From Actinacidiphila cocklensis (GTDB lineage Bacteria > Actinomycetota > Actinomycetes > Streptomycetales > Streptomycetaceae), in the NCBI RefSeq assembly GCF_907177275.1, contig NZ_CAJSLV010000068.1, positions 17,518 to 81,517 of the forward strand: DNA of 64,000 nt, in the 5' to 3' direction. The position numbers and the translations under genes are program-made. Below are positions 42,169 through 51,300 of this stretch, one piece after another. Under the pieces are notes generated by a model. That model was given only the letters and a program-made list of their open reading frames with translations, was not told the origin of the DNA and made no database searches. The first letter of the stretch is position 1. Each line of letters starts with the position of its first letter.

Positions 42169-43085
42169 CGACGGCCTCCTCCCCCTCGGCTCCGGCGCCG
42201 GTCAGCAGTGACCGCCGCCGGCGCCGGCGCAATGTGCTGGTCGGCTGGAGCTTCGTCCTGCCGAACTTCCTCGGCTTCGCCGCCCTGACGCTGGTCCCCG
42301 TGGTGGGGACCTTCGTGATCGCCTTCACCGACTGGGACTCCTACTCCAGCCCGAAGTGGATCGGGCTGGCCAACTTCCGCCGTATGCAGCACGACGAGAA
42401 CTTCTGGACCGCCGTCCGGAACACCTGCTGGTACGCGGCCGGGCACATCCCGCTGACGCTGGTGGCCGCGCTGGGCCTCGCGGTGCTGCTCAACCAGAAG
42501 CTCCGCGGGGTCGGCCTGCTGCGCACCGCGTTCTTCTTCCCCTACGTCACCTCGCTGGTCGCGGTGGCGGTGGTGTGGAACATGCTGCTCAGCCCGGACA
42601 TCGGCCCGGTCAACCAGCTGCTGCGGCACCTGGGCTGGTCGCATCCGCCGGGCTGGACCACCTCCACCGACTGGTCGCTGCCCGCGCTGATCCTGACCAG
42701 CGTGTGGCGCGACATGGGCTACTACATGGTGCTCTTCCTGGCCGGCCTGCAGACGATCCCGGCCGAGCTGTACGAGGCGGCCCGGGTGGACGGCGCCGGT
42801 CCGTGGATGCGGTTCCGGCACGTGACCCTGCCGGGCCTGCGGCCCACCACCTTCTTCGTGACGGTCATGCTCACCATCTCCAGCTTCAAGGTCTTCGACC
42901 TGGTCCAGGTGATGACCGAGGGCGGTCCCGGCCGGTCCTCGCTGGTGCTGTCCCAGCTGATCTTCCGCGAGGGCATCACCCACGGCCGGTTCGGCTACTC
43001 CTCGGCGGTCTCGCTCGCGCTGTTCGTGATCGCGCTGGCCGTCACGCTCGTCCAGTTCCAGTTCCAGCGCAGGAGCGAACGATGA
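42165..43085 (+). CDS. ABC sugar transporter permease (MalF-type)
   Basis: A 306-residue inner-membrane permease with six hydrophobic helices and the EAA loop YEAARVDGAGPWMRFRHVTL, which contacts the ATPase. GTG 42165 overlaps the binding-protein stop and its own stop overlaps the next ATG. No ATPase gene is in the operon; in streptomycetes such importers commonly share the ATPase MsiK. Confidence 0.93.
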   Translation: MTTASSPSAPAPVSSDRRRRRRNVLVGWSFVLPNFLGFAALTLVPVVGTFVIAFTDWDSYSSPKWIGLANFRRMQHDENFWTAVRNTCWYAAGHIPLTLVAALGLAVLLNQKLRGVGLLRTAFFFPYVTSLVAVAVVWNMLLSPDIGPVNQLLRHLGWSHPPGWTTSTDWSLPALILTSVWRDMGYYMVLFLAGLQTIPAELYEAARVDGAGPWMRFRHVTLPGLRPTTFFVTVMLTISSFKVFDLVQVMTEGGPGRSSLVLSQLIFREGITHGRFGYSSAVSLALFVIALAVTLVQFQFQRRSER

Positions 43086-43990
43086 ACACCACCGCGCTGC
43101 GCAAGGCCCGTCCCGGGGCGGCCCCCGCACCCGCACCCGCGCTGCCGGCCGCGGCGCCGCGGCGCCGCGCGGCGCAGGTCGCGGGGCGTGCGCTGATGTA
43201 CGTGTTCCTGGCCGTCCTGGCCGTGGCGATCCTGCTGCCGTTCGGGTGGATGGCGATCTCCTCGGTGAAGGCCGACCGGGACGTCTTCACCGTGCCGATC
43301 GAGTGGATCCCCCGCAGCTACCACTGGGCGAACTTCGCCGACATCTGGACGCAGATACCGCTCGCCACGTATCTGGAGAACTCCCTGCTGCTCAGCGTGG
43401 TGATCACCTTCCTGCAGGTGCTCACCGGCAGCTTCGCCGCGTACGGCTTCGCGAAGATGCGCTTCCCCGGCAGGGACGCGCTCTTCGTGGGCTACATCGC
43501 CACCATCGCGGTGCCGTGGCAGGCGTACATGATCCCGCAGTACATCATGATGGACAAGCTGGGCCTGGTGAACACCCGCTGGTCGCTGATCCTCATCCAG
43601 GCCTTCGGGGCCTTCGGGGTGTTCCTGATGCGGCAGTTCTACCTCACCATCCCCGACGAGATCAGCGAGGCGGCCCGGCTCGACGGCCTGAGCGAGTACG
43701 GCATCTGGGCGCGGATCATGCTGCCGCTGTCGAAGCCCGCGCTGGCGAGCCTCGCCCTGCTGACCTTCGTCAACACCTGGAACGACTACATGGGTCCGTT
43801 CATCTACCTGACGGACAACAACCTGTGGACCGTCCAGATCGGCCTGCGGACGTTCGTCGGCCAGTACGACGCGCAGTACGCCATGATCATGGCGGGTTCG
43901 GTCATCTCGGTCCTTCCCGTCCTGGTCATCTTCCTGCTCGGCCAGCGCTACTTCGTGCGCGGCATCGCCACCACGGGACTGAAGGGTTGA
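43082..43990 (+). CDS. ABC sugar transporter permease (MalG-type)
   Basis: A 302-residue membrane permease with an EAA loop (ISEAARLDGLSEYGIWARIM) and the terminal FVRGIATTGLKG typical of MalG-like subunits. The proline/alanine-rich first 30 residues are cytoplasmic. ATG 43082 overlaps the TGA of the preceding permease. Pairs with it to form the membrane channel. Confidence 0.93.
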   Translation: MNTTALRKARPGAAPAPAPALPAAAPRRRAAQVAGRALMYVFLAVLAVAILLPFGWMAISSVKADRDVFTVPIEWIPRSYHWANFADIWTQIPLATYLENSLLLSVVITFLQVLTGSFAAYGFAKMRFPGRDALFVGYIATIAVPWQAYMIPQYIMMDKLGLVNTRWSLILIQAFGAFGVFLMRQFYLTIPDEISEAARLDGLSEYGIWARIMLPLSKPALASLALLTFVNTWNDYMGPFIYLTDNNLWTVQIGLRTFVGQYDAQYAMIMAGSVISVLPVLVIFLLGQRYFVRGIATTGLKG

Positions 43991-43998
43991 CCACGGCC

Positions 43999-44721
43999 AT
44001 GACATCGCCGACAGCCGCATCCGGGGGCGCCAGGCGCCGCCTGCCGACCAACGTGTCCCTCGGGTCATGGGAGTTGCTCTGGTCCCATGTGCACCAGGTC
44101 CTGGTGGTGAACGCCGGGGTCGCGATCGGCTGCCTGCCGCTGCTCGCGGCACTGGCGGCCACCCACCAGCCGTGGCGCCACCCGGTGCCCTTCACGCTGC
44201 TGTGGCTGTGCGTCGGCCCGGCGCTCGCCGGTGCGTTCGGCTACCTCGAACGGGCCGCGGACGACGGTGCGGACACCGCCCACGCGGTCGAACTGCCGCG
44301 TGCCTACCGCCGCCTGTTCCGCAGGGCGGCGGCGCTGTGGGTGCCCTACGCGCTGCTCGCGGCGGTGAGCGGAACGGACGCGGTGCTGCTGCGGCACACC
44401 GCGGTGGGGCTCGCCGTATGCCCGGCGCTCGCCCTGGTCGCGGTGCTCTCCGCGCTGTCCGGCGTGCACGCCATGGCTCTGGCCGCGGGCGAGCCGCAGC
44501 AGCGCCGGCTCACCCCCGCCGGCTACCTGGCGGCGCCCTACGGCCTGTTGCGGCGCGGGCCCCTTGCGCTGACGAACCTGGTGCTGCTGCTCGCCGCGGC
44601 CGCGCTGGTCGACCGCTCCCCGCTGCTGGGGCTCGCCACCCTGCCCGGGTGCGCCCTCTACGTGGTGTGGCGCAACGTCCGCGCCGCGCATGCGGGTGCC
44701 GGGGCAGGGAACGGCAGCTGA
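43999..44721 (+). CDS. Small membrane protein, DUF624/YesL-like
   Basis: A 240-residue protein with about five hydrophobic helices (VLVVNAGVAIGCLPLLAALA, FTLLWLCVGPALAGAFGYLE and others). Similar proteins are encoded beside sugar ABC permeases in Gram-positive bacteria, as YesL in the B. subtilis rhamnogalacturonan operon, but their role is not known. ATG 43999 is chosen; TTG 43987 overlaps the permease stop and is an alternative. It ends the operon and is followed by a strong hairpin. Confidence 0.7.
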   Translation: MTSPTAASGGARRRLPTNVSLGSWELLWSHVHQVLVVNAGVAIGCLPLLAALAATHQPWRHPVPFTLLWLCVGPALAGAFGYLERAADDGADTAHAVELPRAYRRLFRRAAALWVPYALLAAVSGTDAVLLRHTAVGLAVCPALALVAVLSALSGVHAMALAAGEPQQRRLTPAGYLAAPYGLLRRGPLALTNLVLLLAAAALVDRSPLLGLATLPGCALYVVWRNVRAAHAGAGAGNGS

Positions 44722-44724
44722 CCC

Positions 44725-44760
44725 GCCCGGCGCCGGGAACCGTCCTGCCCGGCGCCGGGC
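44725..44760. terminator. Terminator hairpin between convergent genes
   Basis: GCCCGGCGCCGGG (44725-44737) and CCCGGCGCCGGGC (44748-44760) form a perfect 13-base stem with a 10-base loop; each arm is also itself a palindrome. It lies between the YesL-like gene and the copy-2 binding protein gene. Confidence 0.8.
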
Positions 44761-44778
44761 AGCCGTGCCCTGCGGGCG

Positions 44779-46044
44779 TCACCGGGTCTCGGTCCGCACC
44801 CGCTTCTCCATCTCCTTGATGCCGTCGTCGACGGACTTCTCGCCGCTCATGACGAGTTCGTGCTCCTGGGTGAGGATCTCGTCGACGTCGGAGGAGGTGA
44901 CGCTCACCGGCAGCTCCAGCTGCACCTTCGACGGCTTCATCGCCTCCCGCGTCACCGCGTCGGTGGGCATGCCCCGGACACCGAAGAAGGCGCTGGTGGT
45001 CGAGGCGTCGGTGTAGGAGGGGACGATCCCGATCCTGGCCACCGTGGCGGCGCCCTCCGGGCCTGCCGCCCACTCGACGAACTTCTCCGCGGCGTCCGCG
45101 TTGTGCGAGCGCATGTTGACGGCGAAGGCGGTGGGTGATCCGAAGGTGGTGGCCTTGCCGTCGGCCGAGACCTGCGGGAGGGGTGCCATGCCCCAGTCGA
45201 CGGGGTTCTTGCCCTGGGCCTTCTCCGAGAGCAGGGCCGCGGCCCACCAGGTGCCCATCGGCACCATCGCGGCCTTGCCCGTGGTGAACTGCGAGTCATA
45301 GGTGATCTTCTGGCTCGACGCCGTCGAGAACGGCAGCGTCGCACCGGCCTTCTGCACATCCAACGCGACGGAGTACTGGTCCTTCATCCACCCGTAGTCA
45401 GGACCCAGCAGATTCCCGCCCGTCTGCGCCGACGCCACCGCCTGCACCACCGAACGCCACGTGTGCAGATACGTCCCGTACGTCTTCGACGAACCGGAAC
45501 CCGTCGTCAACTGCTTGGCCAGCGAGTCGAACCCGCTCCACGTCAGATGCGACACATCCGCGTCACCGACCAGCTTCCTGTTGTAGAACAGCACCCAGAA
45601 ATCCTGCCGGTAAGGCACCGCGAAGTAGCGGCCGTTGAATTCGAAGTCGGACAGGCCCCCGTAGGCCGCCTTGTCGATGAGGCCCTGCACGACTCCGGTG
45701 AGCGGACGCAGTTGGCCGCGTGTGGCGTAACGGGCGTAGTCGGTCACGTTCTTCAGGGTGAGCACGTCGGTGGTGTCGCCGCCGGAGAGCATGGCGGTGA
45801 CCTTGTCGGAGTAGTCGTCGGCGAGGATGTCGACCGGCTGCACGTCGATGGTCGGGTACTTCGCCTCGAATCCGTCGATGAGCGCCTTGAACTCCGGGGT
45901 GGTGCGGTAGTTCCACAGCGCGATCCTGATGGTGGTCCTGGCGTCGGAACCGCTGTCCGCGCTGTCGCCTCCGGCGCATGCGGATAACCCGCACAGCAGG
46001 GTCGCAAAAGCGAGCGGGAGGAATCGTGCGGTTGTTCTACCCAT
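44779..46044 (-). CDS. ABC transporter sugar-binding lipoprotein (copy 2)
   Basis: A 421-residue paralogue of the protein at 40903, same length. Lipobox LSAC near residue 23. The centre is nearly identical, the first 130 and last 120 residues are diverged (for example YRTTPEFKALIDGFEAKYP versus YQTTPEFKALIDGFEAKYP, IGIVPSYTDAS versus IGLVPSYHSSS). Transcribed toward the operon and alone; it may feed the same permeases with a different ligand. ATG 46044 follows GAGGAG. Divergent from the GH5 gene, with a 280-base gap that contains a GCGTGC-rich alternating stretch (46095-46110) and no clear operator. Confidence 0.92.
   Translation of the reverse strand: MGRTTARFLPLAFATLLCGLSACAGGDSADSGSDARTTIRIALWNYRTTPEFKALIDGFEAKYPTIDVQPVDILADDYSDKVTAMLSGGDTTDVLTLKNVTDYARYATRGQLRPLTGVVQGLIDKAAYGGLSDFEFNGRYFAVPYRQDFWVLFYNRKLVGDADVSHLTWSGFDSLAKQLTTGSGSSKTYGTYLHTWRSVVQAVASAQTGGNLLGPDYGWMKDQYSVALDVQKAGATLPFSTASSQKITYDSQFTTGKAAMVPMGTWWAAALLSEKAQGKNPVDWGMAPLPQVSADGKATTFGSPTAFAVNMRSHNADAAEKFVEWAAGPEGAATVARIGIVPSYTDASTTSAFFGVRGMPTDAVTREAMKPSKVQLELPVSVTSSDVDEILTQEHELVMSGEKSVDDGIKEMEKRVRTETR
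45114..45612 (-). repeat. 499-bp near-identical tract, arm 2
   Basis: Inverted partner of 41335-41833. The two arms flank 3280 bases holding the 3' third of binding protein 1, both permeases and the YesL-like gene. Homologous recombination between them would invert this segment and swap binding-protein ends. Confidence 0.9.
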
Positions 46045-46324
46045 GATGTGCGCTGCTCCTCGGGAACGGTCGACAGGTTCTGCTCGGGCCGGCAATGCGC
46101 GTGCGCGTGCGTTGCAGCAGGGATAGCGGCGGCGGCACCCCGCTCACCAGAGGGCATTCGGTATCGCTCGGATATGCACAGATCCGAAACCCCGGACCGG
46201 GTGTTCGCACCCTTGCGTTTGTGTGCGCTTCGGTTCGCGGCGTAGCGCAGTGATTTGACGGTCCGTTATCGATGCTTCAGACCACAGCGGTCGAACCACC
46301 AGGAGCCGCACGAAGGATGGGCTG

Positions 46325-47785
46325 ATGAGATCGCCTCACCTCGCGACACCCCGCGCACGTGTGCTTGCGCTGTTCAGAATCCTCGCCGTCCTCGCACTCG
46401 CGCTGGGAACGCTGACATCGGTCGGGTCGGGCCGTGCACACGCGGCCACCAACCAGTTCAAGGGCGTGAACTGGGCCGACCAGCGGGACAACTTCGTCAA
46501 CGGCGTGCTGTACCCGTCCGGGCTCGGCGCGTCCGACACCCACGCCTCGGCCGCGACCGTCGCGGACCGGGTGGTCGGCCAGCTGTACTCGATCACCGGC
46601 GCCGACACCGTCCGCATGCCGATCAACGAGCCCACCGTCGCCGGCTACTGGCCGACGTACACCGGCGCGATCGACACGGCGCTGAGCAAGGGCAAGGTGA
46701 TCCTCGCGTACTGGGCGTACGCCAACGGCAAGCCGGCCACCACAGCCGGCTTCCAGCAGATGTGGGACACCGTCGTCGCCGCCTACGGCAGCAACCCGAA
46801 CGCCTACTTCGAGGTGATCAACGAGCCGTACGCGTACGGCACCGCCGACCTCGACAACCTCTACAGCGACTGGCTGGCCAGGTATCCGGGGGTGCCGCGC
46901 GGCCGGGTGGTGCTCGACGGCGCCGGCTACGCCCAGAACGTCGCGGCCGTCGGCGGCGACAGCCGCCTGGACGGCACGCTGCTCGCCGTGCACGACTACT
47001 CGTTCTTCGCGGGCTTCGAGGACGAGACCGAGTGGGCGAACCACCTCGCGGGCTACGTCGGTTCCTACGCGAGCCGCACCGTCGCCACCGAGTGGGGCGG
47101 CCCGATGAGTCCCGGCAGCAAGAACGGCGTGCAGTACGGCACCATCGACTACAGCATCCCCAGCGGGTCCTTCTTCGCCGACTACCTCCGCGGCGTCAGC
47201 AGCGAGCTGCGCACCCTCGGGATGGGCAGCGTGTTCTGGCCCGGCCTGCGCGACGGTGACTGGTACAGCCTCACAGCCAAGACCGGCAGCGGCTCCGGCA
47301 TCAACCTGTCGCTGGTCAACTCCTCGGGGCTGACCCGGCTGCAGTACGCCTGGGGCATCGGCACCGGAGGCGGCACCTACGTCAGGATCGGCAACGCCGC
47401 CACCGGCCTGTACGCCGACGGCGCCGGCAGTACGGCCAACGGCGCCAACGCCGACCAGTACGGCAACAGCGCGGGCCGCTACGAGGAGCAGTGGGCCGTC
47501 GAGAACGCCGGCAACTACGTCCGGATCAGGAACCGCGCCACCGGCCTCTACCTCGACGGCATGGGCCGCACCGCCGACGGGTCCGCGGTCGGCCAGTACG
47601 CCGCGAGCAGCAGTACCAACCAGCAGTGGTCGGTGCTCACCGACGCCGACAACGTCCGCATCAAGAACCGCGCCACCGGCCTGTACGTCGACGGCATGGG
47701 CCGCACCGGCTCCGGCTCCGACCTGGCGCAGTACAGCGACAGCAACAGCACCAACCAGCAGTGGCGGATAACAGCCGCGAGCTGA
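46325..47785 (+). CDS. Secreted GH5 endoglycanase with C-terminal ricin-type (CBM13) domain
   Basis: A 486-residue exported cellulase/mannanase-like enzyme. Signal peptide to about residue 41 (AHAATN). GH5 catalytic residues: acid/base Glu167 in YFEVINEPY and nucleophile Glu256 in VATEWGGP. After about residue 350 three beta-trefoil repeats follow (TYVRIGNAATGLYADG, NYVRIRNRATGLYLDG, DNVRIKNRATGLYVDG) with QQW signatures, a CBM13 lectin module. ATG 46325 has AAGGAT upstream. TTGACG at 46254 may be its -35 but the -10 is poor. A hairpin follows the stop. Confidence 0.93.
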   Translation: MRSPHLATPRARVLALFRILAVLALALGTLTSVGSGRAHAATNQFKGVNWADQRDNFVNGVLYPSGLGASDTHASAATVADRVVGQLYSITGADTVRMPINEPTVAGYWPTYTGAIDTALSKGKVILAYWAYANGKPATTAGFQQMWDTVVAAYGSNPNAYFEVINEPYAYGTADLDNLYSDWLARYPGVPRGRVVLDGAGYAQNVAAVGGDSRLDGTLLAVHDYSFFAGFEDETEWANHLAGYVGSYASRTVATEWGGPMSPGSKNGVQYGTIDYSIPSGSFFADYLRGVSSELRTLGMGSVFWPGLRDGDWYSLTAKTGSGSGINLSLVNSSGLTRLQYAWGIGTGGGTYVRIGNAATGLYADGAGSTANGANADQYGNSAGRYEEQWAVENAGNYVRIRNRATGLYLDGMGRTADGSAVGQYAASSSTNQQWSVLTDADNVRIKNRATGLYVDGMGRTGSGSDLAQYSDSNSTNQQWRITAAS

Positions 47786-47790
47786 CCCCC

Positions 47791-47827
47791 GCCGGCGGGC
47801 GGCGCCGCAGTGTCGCAGCCCGCCGGT
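47791..47827 (+). terminator. Hairpin after GH5 gene
   Basis: GCCGGCGGGC (47791-47800) pairs with GCCCGCCGGT (47818-47827), with one terminal wobble pair and a 17-base loop. Starts 6 bases past the stop codon. Confidence 0.65.
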
Positions 47828-47949
47828 GGTTGCGCCAACAACCCCTATAACACAGGCCACGTGGCCTACAGTCGAAGGTCCGGGGCAGCCCGAGAGCCGA
47901 TACCCGCGCGGGCCGCCGCTCCACGATGGACCGGACAACGGGGGTAGGC

Positions 47950-48369
47950 ATGGACGCGCAACTCATCGCCCTGTCGAGCGGTGCCGGGAGCACCCTGGTG
48001 ACGCTCATGGTCACGGACGGCTGGCAACAGGCCAGGGACGGGGCCGTGCGCCTGTGGCAGCGGTTCCGCCCGGAGGGCGCGGCGGCCGTGGCGGACGAGC
48101 TCGACGCGACGCGCGCCGCCGTCGTCGCCGGGAGGGATGCGGGGACGCCGGTCGACGAGGCGGCGCTGCGGGTCCAATGGGCGCTGCGAGTCGCGGAGTT
48201 GCTGGCCTCGCACCGGGACGCGGAGCCGGCGCTGCGGTCGGCCCTCGCCGGCTGGGAGGCGGCGCCCGCCGCCCAGGAGGTGCGCGGGGACCTCCACCAG
48301 GAGGCCCACGCGACGGGCAGCAGCCGGGTCTACCAGGCCGGCCGCGACCAGCACATCACCGAGCGGTGA
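47950..48369 (+). CDS. Small protein of a predicted nSTAND module, with VYQAGRDQHI motif
   Basis: A 139-residue protein with a hydrophobic N-terminal stretch (LIALSSGAGSTLVTLMVTDG), an alpha-helical middle and the C-terminal motif SRVYQAGRDQHITER. I do not recognise a catalytic domain. The motif recurs (VFQAAGDQYI) at the N terminus of the next protein, and such motifs accompany predicted conflict/signalling NTPases in actinomycetes. The stop overlaps the next GTG start. ATG 47950 is preceded by GGGGGT. Probably a membrane-associated adaptor. Confidence 0.7.
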   Translation: MDAQLIALSSGAGSTLVTLMVTDGWQQARDGAVRLWQRFRPEGAAAVADELDATRAAVVAGRDAGTPVDEAALRVQWALRVAELLASHRDAEPALRSALAGWEAAPAAQEVRGDLHQEAHATGSSRVYQAGRDQHITER

Positions 48370-51300
48370 GCCCCGGGGACGGGTCTGCGCCGCGGCGCGA
48401 CCCGGCAGGTGACGGCCCGCGGGAAGCAGCCTTCCAGCACGCCCAGGCGTCGGGCGACGCACGGGTCTTCCAGGCCGCCGGCGACCAGTACATCGTGGAG
48501 GTCCGCGACCTGCGCGCCACCTTCGTCATGGCCGAGGGGCGCATCCACCGGGTCGGCCGGCCCGCGGAGGACGAGGAGTGCCCGTATCCCGGCCTCGAAC
48601 CCTTCGGCCTCGAACAGGCCGACCGGTACTTCGGCAGGGAGGAGCTGGTCGCCGACCTGACGGTTCGGCTGGACGCCGCCGTCGCGGGGCGCACCCCGCT
48701 GGTGGTCGTCGCGCCCTCGGGCGCGGGCAAGTCCTCGCTGCTGCGGGCCGGCCTGCTGCCCGCCATCGGGCGCGGCGACCTGCCGGCGCCGGGTTCGCGG
48801 CACTGGCAGCGGCTGGTGTTCACCCCCACCCACAGCCCGATGTCGGTACTGGCCGCGCACTTCGCTTTGCTGACCGACCCGTACGGGGGCGGCGCCGCCC
48901 CGCAGGACTGGCGCTCCGCGGACCCCGGCCTGCGCAGGGCGCGGCTGCGCCGGGACCTCGGCCGGAACGCGGCGGGGCACGGCTCGCGCGTCGTGGTGGT
49001 CGTGGACCAGTTCGAGGAGGTCTTCACGCTGTGCGAGGACGAGGAGGAGCGGCGGGCCTTCGTCGAGGAGCTGGCGTGGCTGGCGGACCCGGCGGACGGG
49101 CAGGCCCCGGTCGGCCTGGTCGTGCTGGGCCTGCGGGCCGACTTCTACGCGCCCTGCGCCGGCTACCCGTGGCTGCGTACCGCGGTGCAGCGCAACCAGG
49201 TCTTCGTGGGGCCGATGTCGCCGTCCGAGCTGCGGGACGCCATCGTGCTCCCCGCGCGGACGGCCGGTCTCGACGTCGAAACCGGCCTGGTCGAGGTGCT
49301 GTTGCGGGAGCTCGGCGCGGCCGGCACCGGAGCCGGCGGCCGGGACGGGACCGCGGAGGGTCCGGAGGACTACGAGGCCGGACGGCTCCCGCTGCTCGCC
49401 CACGCGCTGCGCGCCACCTGGATGCAGCGTGACGGCGGCCTGCTGACCATCCGCGGCTACCAGGCCACCCGCGGGATCGAGCACGCGGTGGCGGAGACCG
49501 CGAACCGGGTCTTCGGGCAGCTCGGGGCCGCCCAGGCGGCCGCGAGGAGCGTCTTTCTGGGCCTGGTGACGGTCGCCGAGGGCGCGGAGCACTCCAGGCG
49601 CCGGGTCCTGCGGGCCGACCTGCAGAGTTCCGCGGCCGATCCGCTCGCGGCGAAGGCGGTCCTCGACGCGTTCACCGCGGCCCGGTTGCTGACCCAGGGC
49701 CAGGAGACCGTCGCCATCACGCACGAAGTGCTGCTGCGCGCGTGGCCGCGGCTGCAGGGCTGGATCAACGACGACCGGATCGGCAACGTCGTCCGCCAGG
49801 AGCTGCGCGACACCGCCCTGTCGTGGGACCGGGCAGGACGCGACAACGACCTGCTCTACCGGGGCAGCCGGCTGGAGTCGGCGGTGGGCAGCGTCACCGG
49901 CTCCGCCGACGTGGACCAGGTGGCGCGGGCCTTCCTCGCCGCCTCGGCCGCCCGTGCCAGACGTGCCGTACGGGTCCGTCGCGCGATCACCGCGGTCCTG
50001 GTCACCCTCGCCCTGCTGGCCTCGGGGGCCGCCGTGCTCGCCTTCCAGCAGCGCGGCAAGGCGCTGGACGAGCGGGACGCCGCGATCTTCAGCCAGATCA
50101 CCGCGGAGGCGGACCGGCTGCGGACCACCGACACCGCGCTGGCCGCACAACTCGACCTGGTCGCCTACCGGATGCACCCGACCCCCGACCTGTCCACGCA
50201 TCTGGTCACCAGCGGCACCACCCCGCTGTCCACCCCGGTCGCCTCGGGCATCGGGGGCATCGTCTCGGTGGCCGTCACGCCCGACGGCCGTACCCTGGCC
50301 GCCGGCAGCAGCAGCAACGCCGTCAGGCTGTGGAACATCAGCGACCCGACGCACCCGGTGGCCCTGGGCGAACCGCTGCACATGCACGCCGACATCACCG
50401 AGTCCCTGGCGTTCAGCCCGGACGGCCGCACCCTGGCCGCGGGCGGCAACGACGCGACGATCCGGCTGTGGAACGTGACCGACCCCGCGCGCCCGGCGGC
50501 CCTGGGAGATCCGCTGACCGGCCACACCGACACCGTCGGGGCGGTGGCGTTCAGCCCGGACGGACACGTCCTGGCCAGCGGCAGCAAGGACCGGACGATC
50601 CGGCTGTGGAACGTGACCGACCCGGCCGATCCGGTCCTGCTGGGCCGCCCCCTCACCGGCCACACCGACGCCATCGCCTCGCTGGCCTTCCGCCCGGACG
50701 GGCAGGTCCTGGCCAGCGGCAGCTTCGACTACTCGGTCCGGCTGTGGAAGGTGGCCGACCCGGCCCACGCGGCAGCTCTGGGCGGCCCGCAGTACGGCCA
50801 CGGGAAGACCTTCGTGGCGTCGGTGGCCTTCAGCCCCGACGGGCACACCCTGGCCAGCGGCGCCGCCGACTCCCGGGTCCGGCTGTGGAACGTCACGAAC
50901 CCGGCGCGCGTCGCCATGCTGGGCCAACTCCTCGGGCACACCGGGTCCGTGACGTCGGTGGCGTTCAGCCGGAGCGGCCAGACGCTCGCCAGCGGCAGCT
51001 ACGACGGCTCGATCAAGCTGTGGAACGTCGCGGTCCCCGACAGCCCTCAGTCGCGCGGCGCGGACCTGGTCGGCCACACGGGAGCGGTGCTCGGGCTGAA
51101 CTTCAGCCTCAGCGGCACCCTGATCAGCGGCAGCGCCGACAACACGGTGCGCGTGTGGACCTTCCCGCAGCGGATGATCACCTCCTACAGCCCGTCCGTC
51201 AACGCCGCCACCTTCAGCTCCGACGGCCGCACGCTGGTCAGCGCCGGCGCCGACCGGACGATCCGGCTGTGGAACGTCACCGACCCCGCCCGCACCACCG

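Noticed and set aside
41335..45612. Inverted 499-bp arms as ends of a transposon
   Set aside because: The arms lie wholly inside two coding sequences, start and end within codons without terminal repeats, and the interior has no transposase; gene conversion is simpler.
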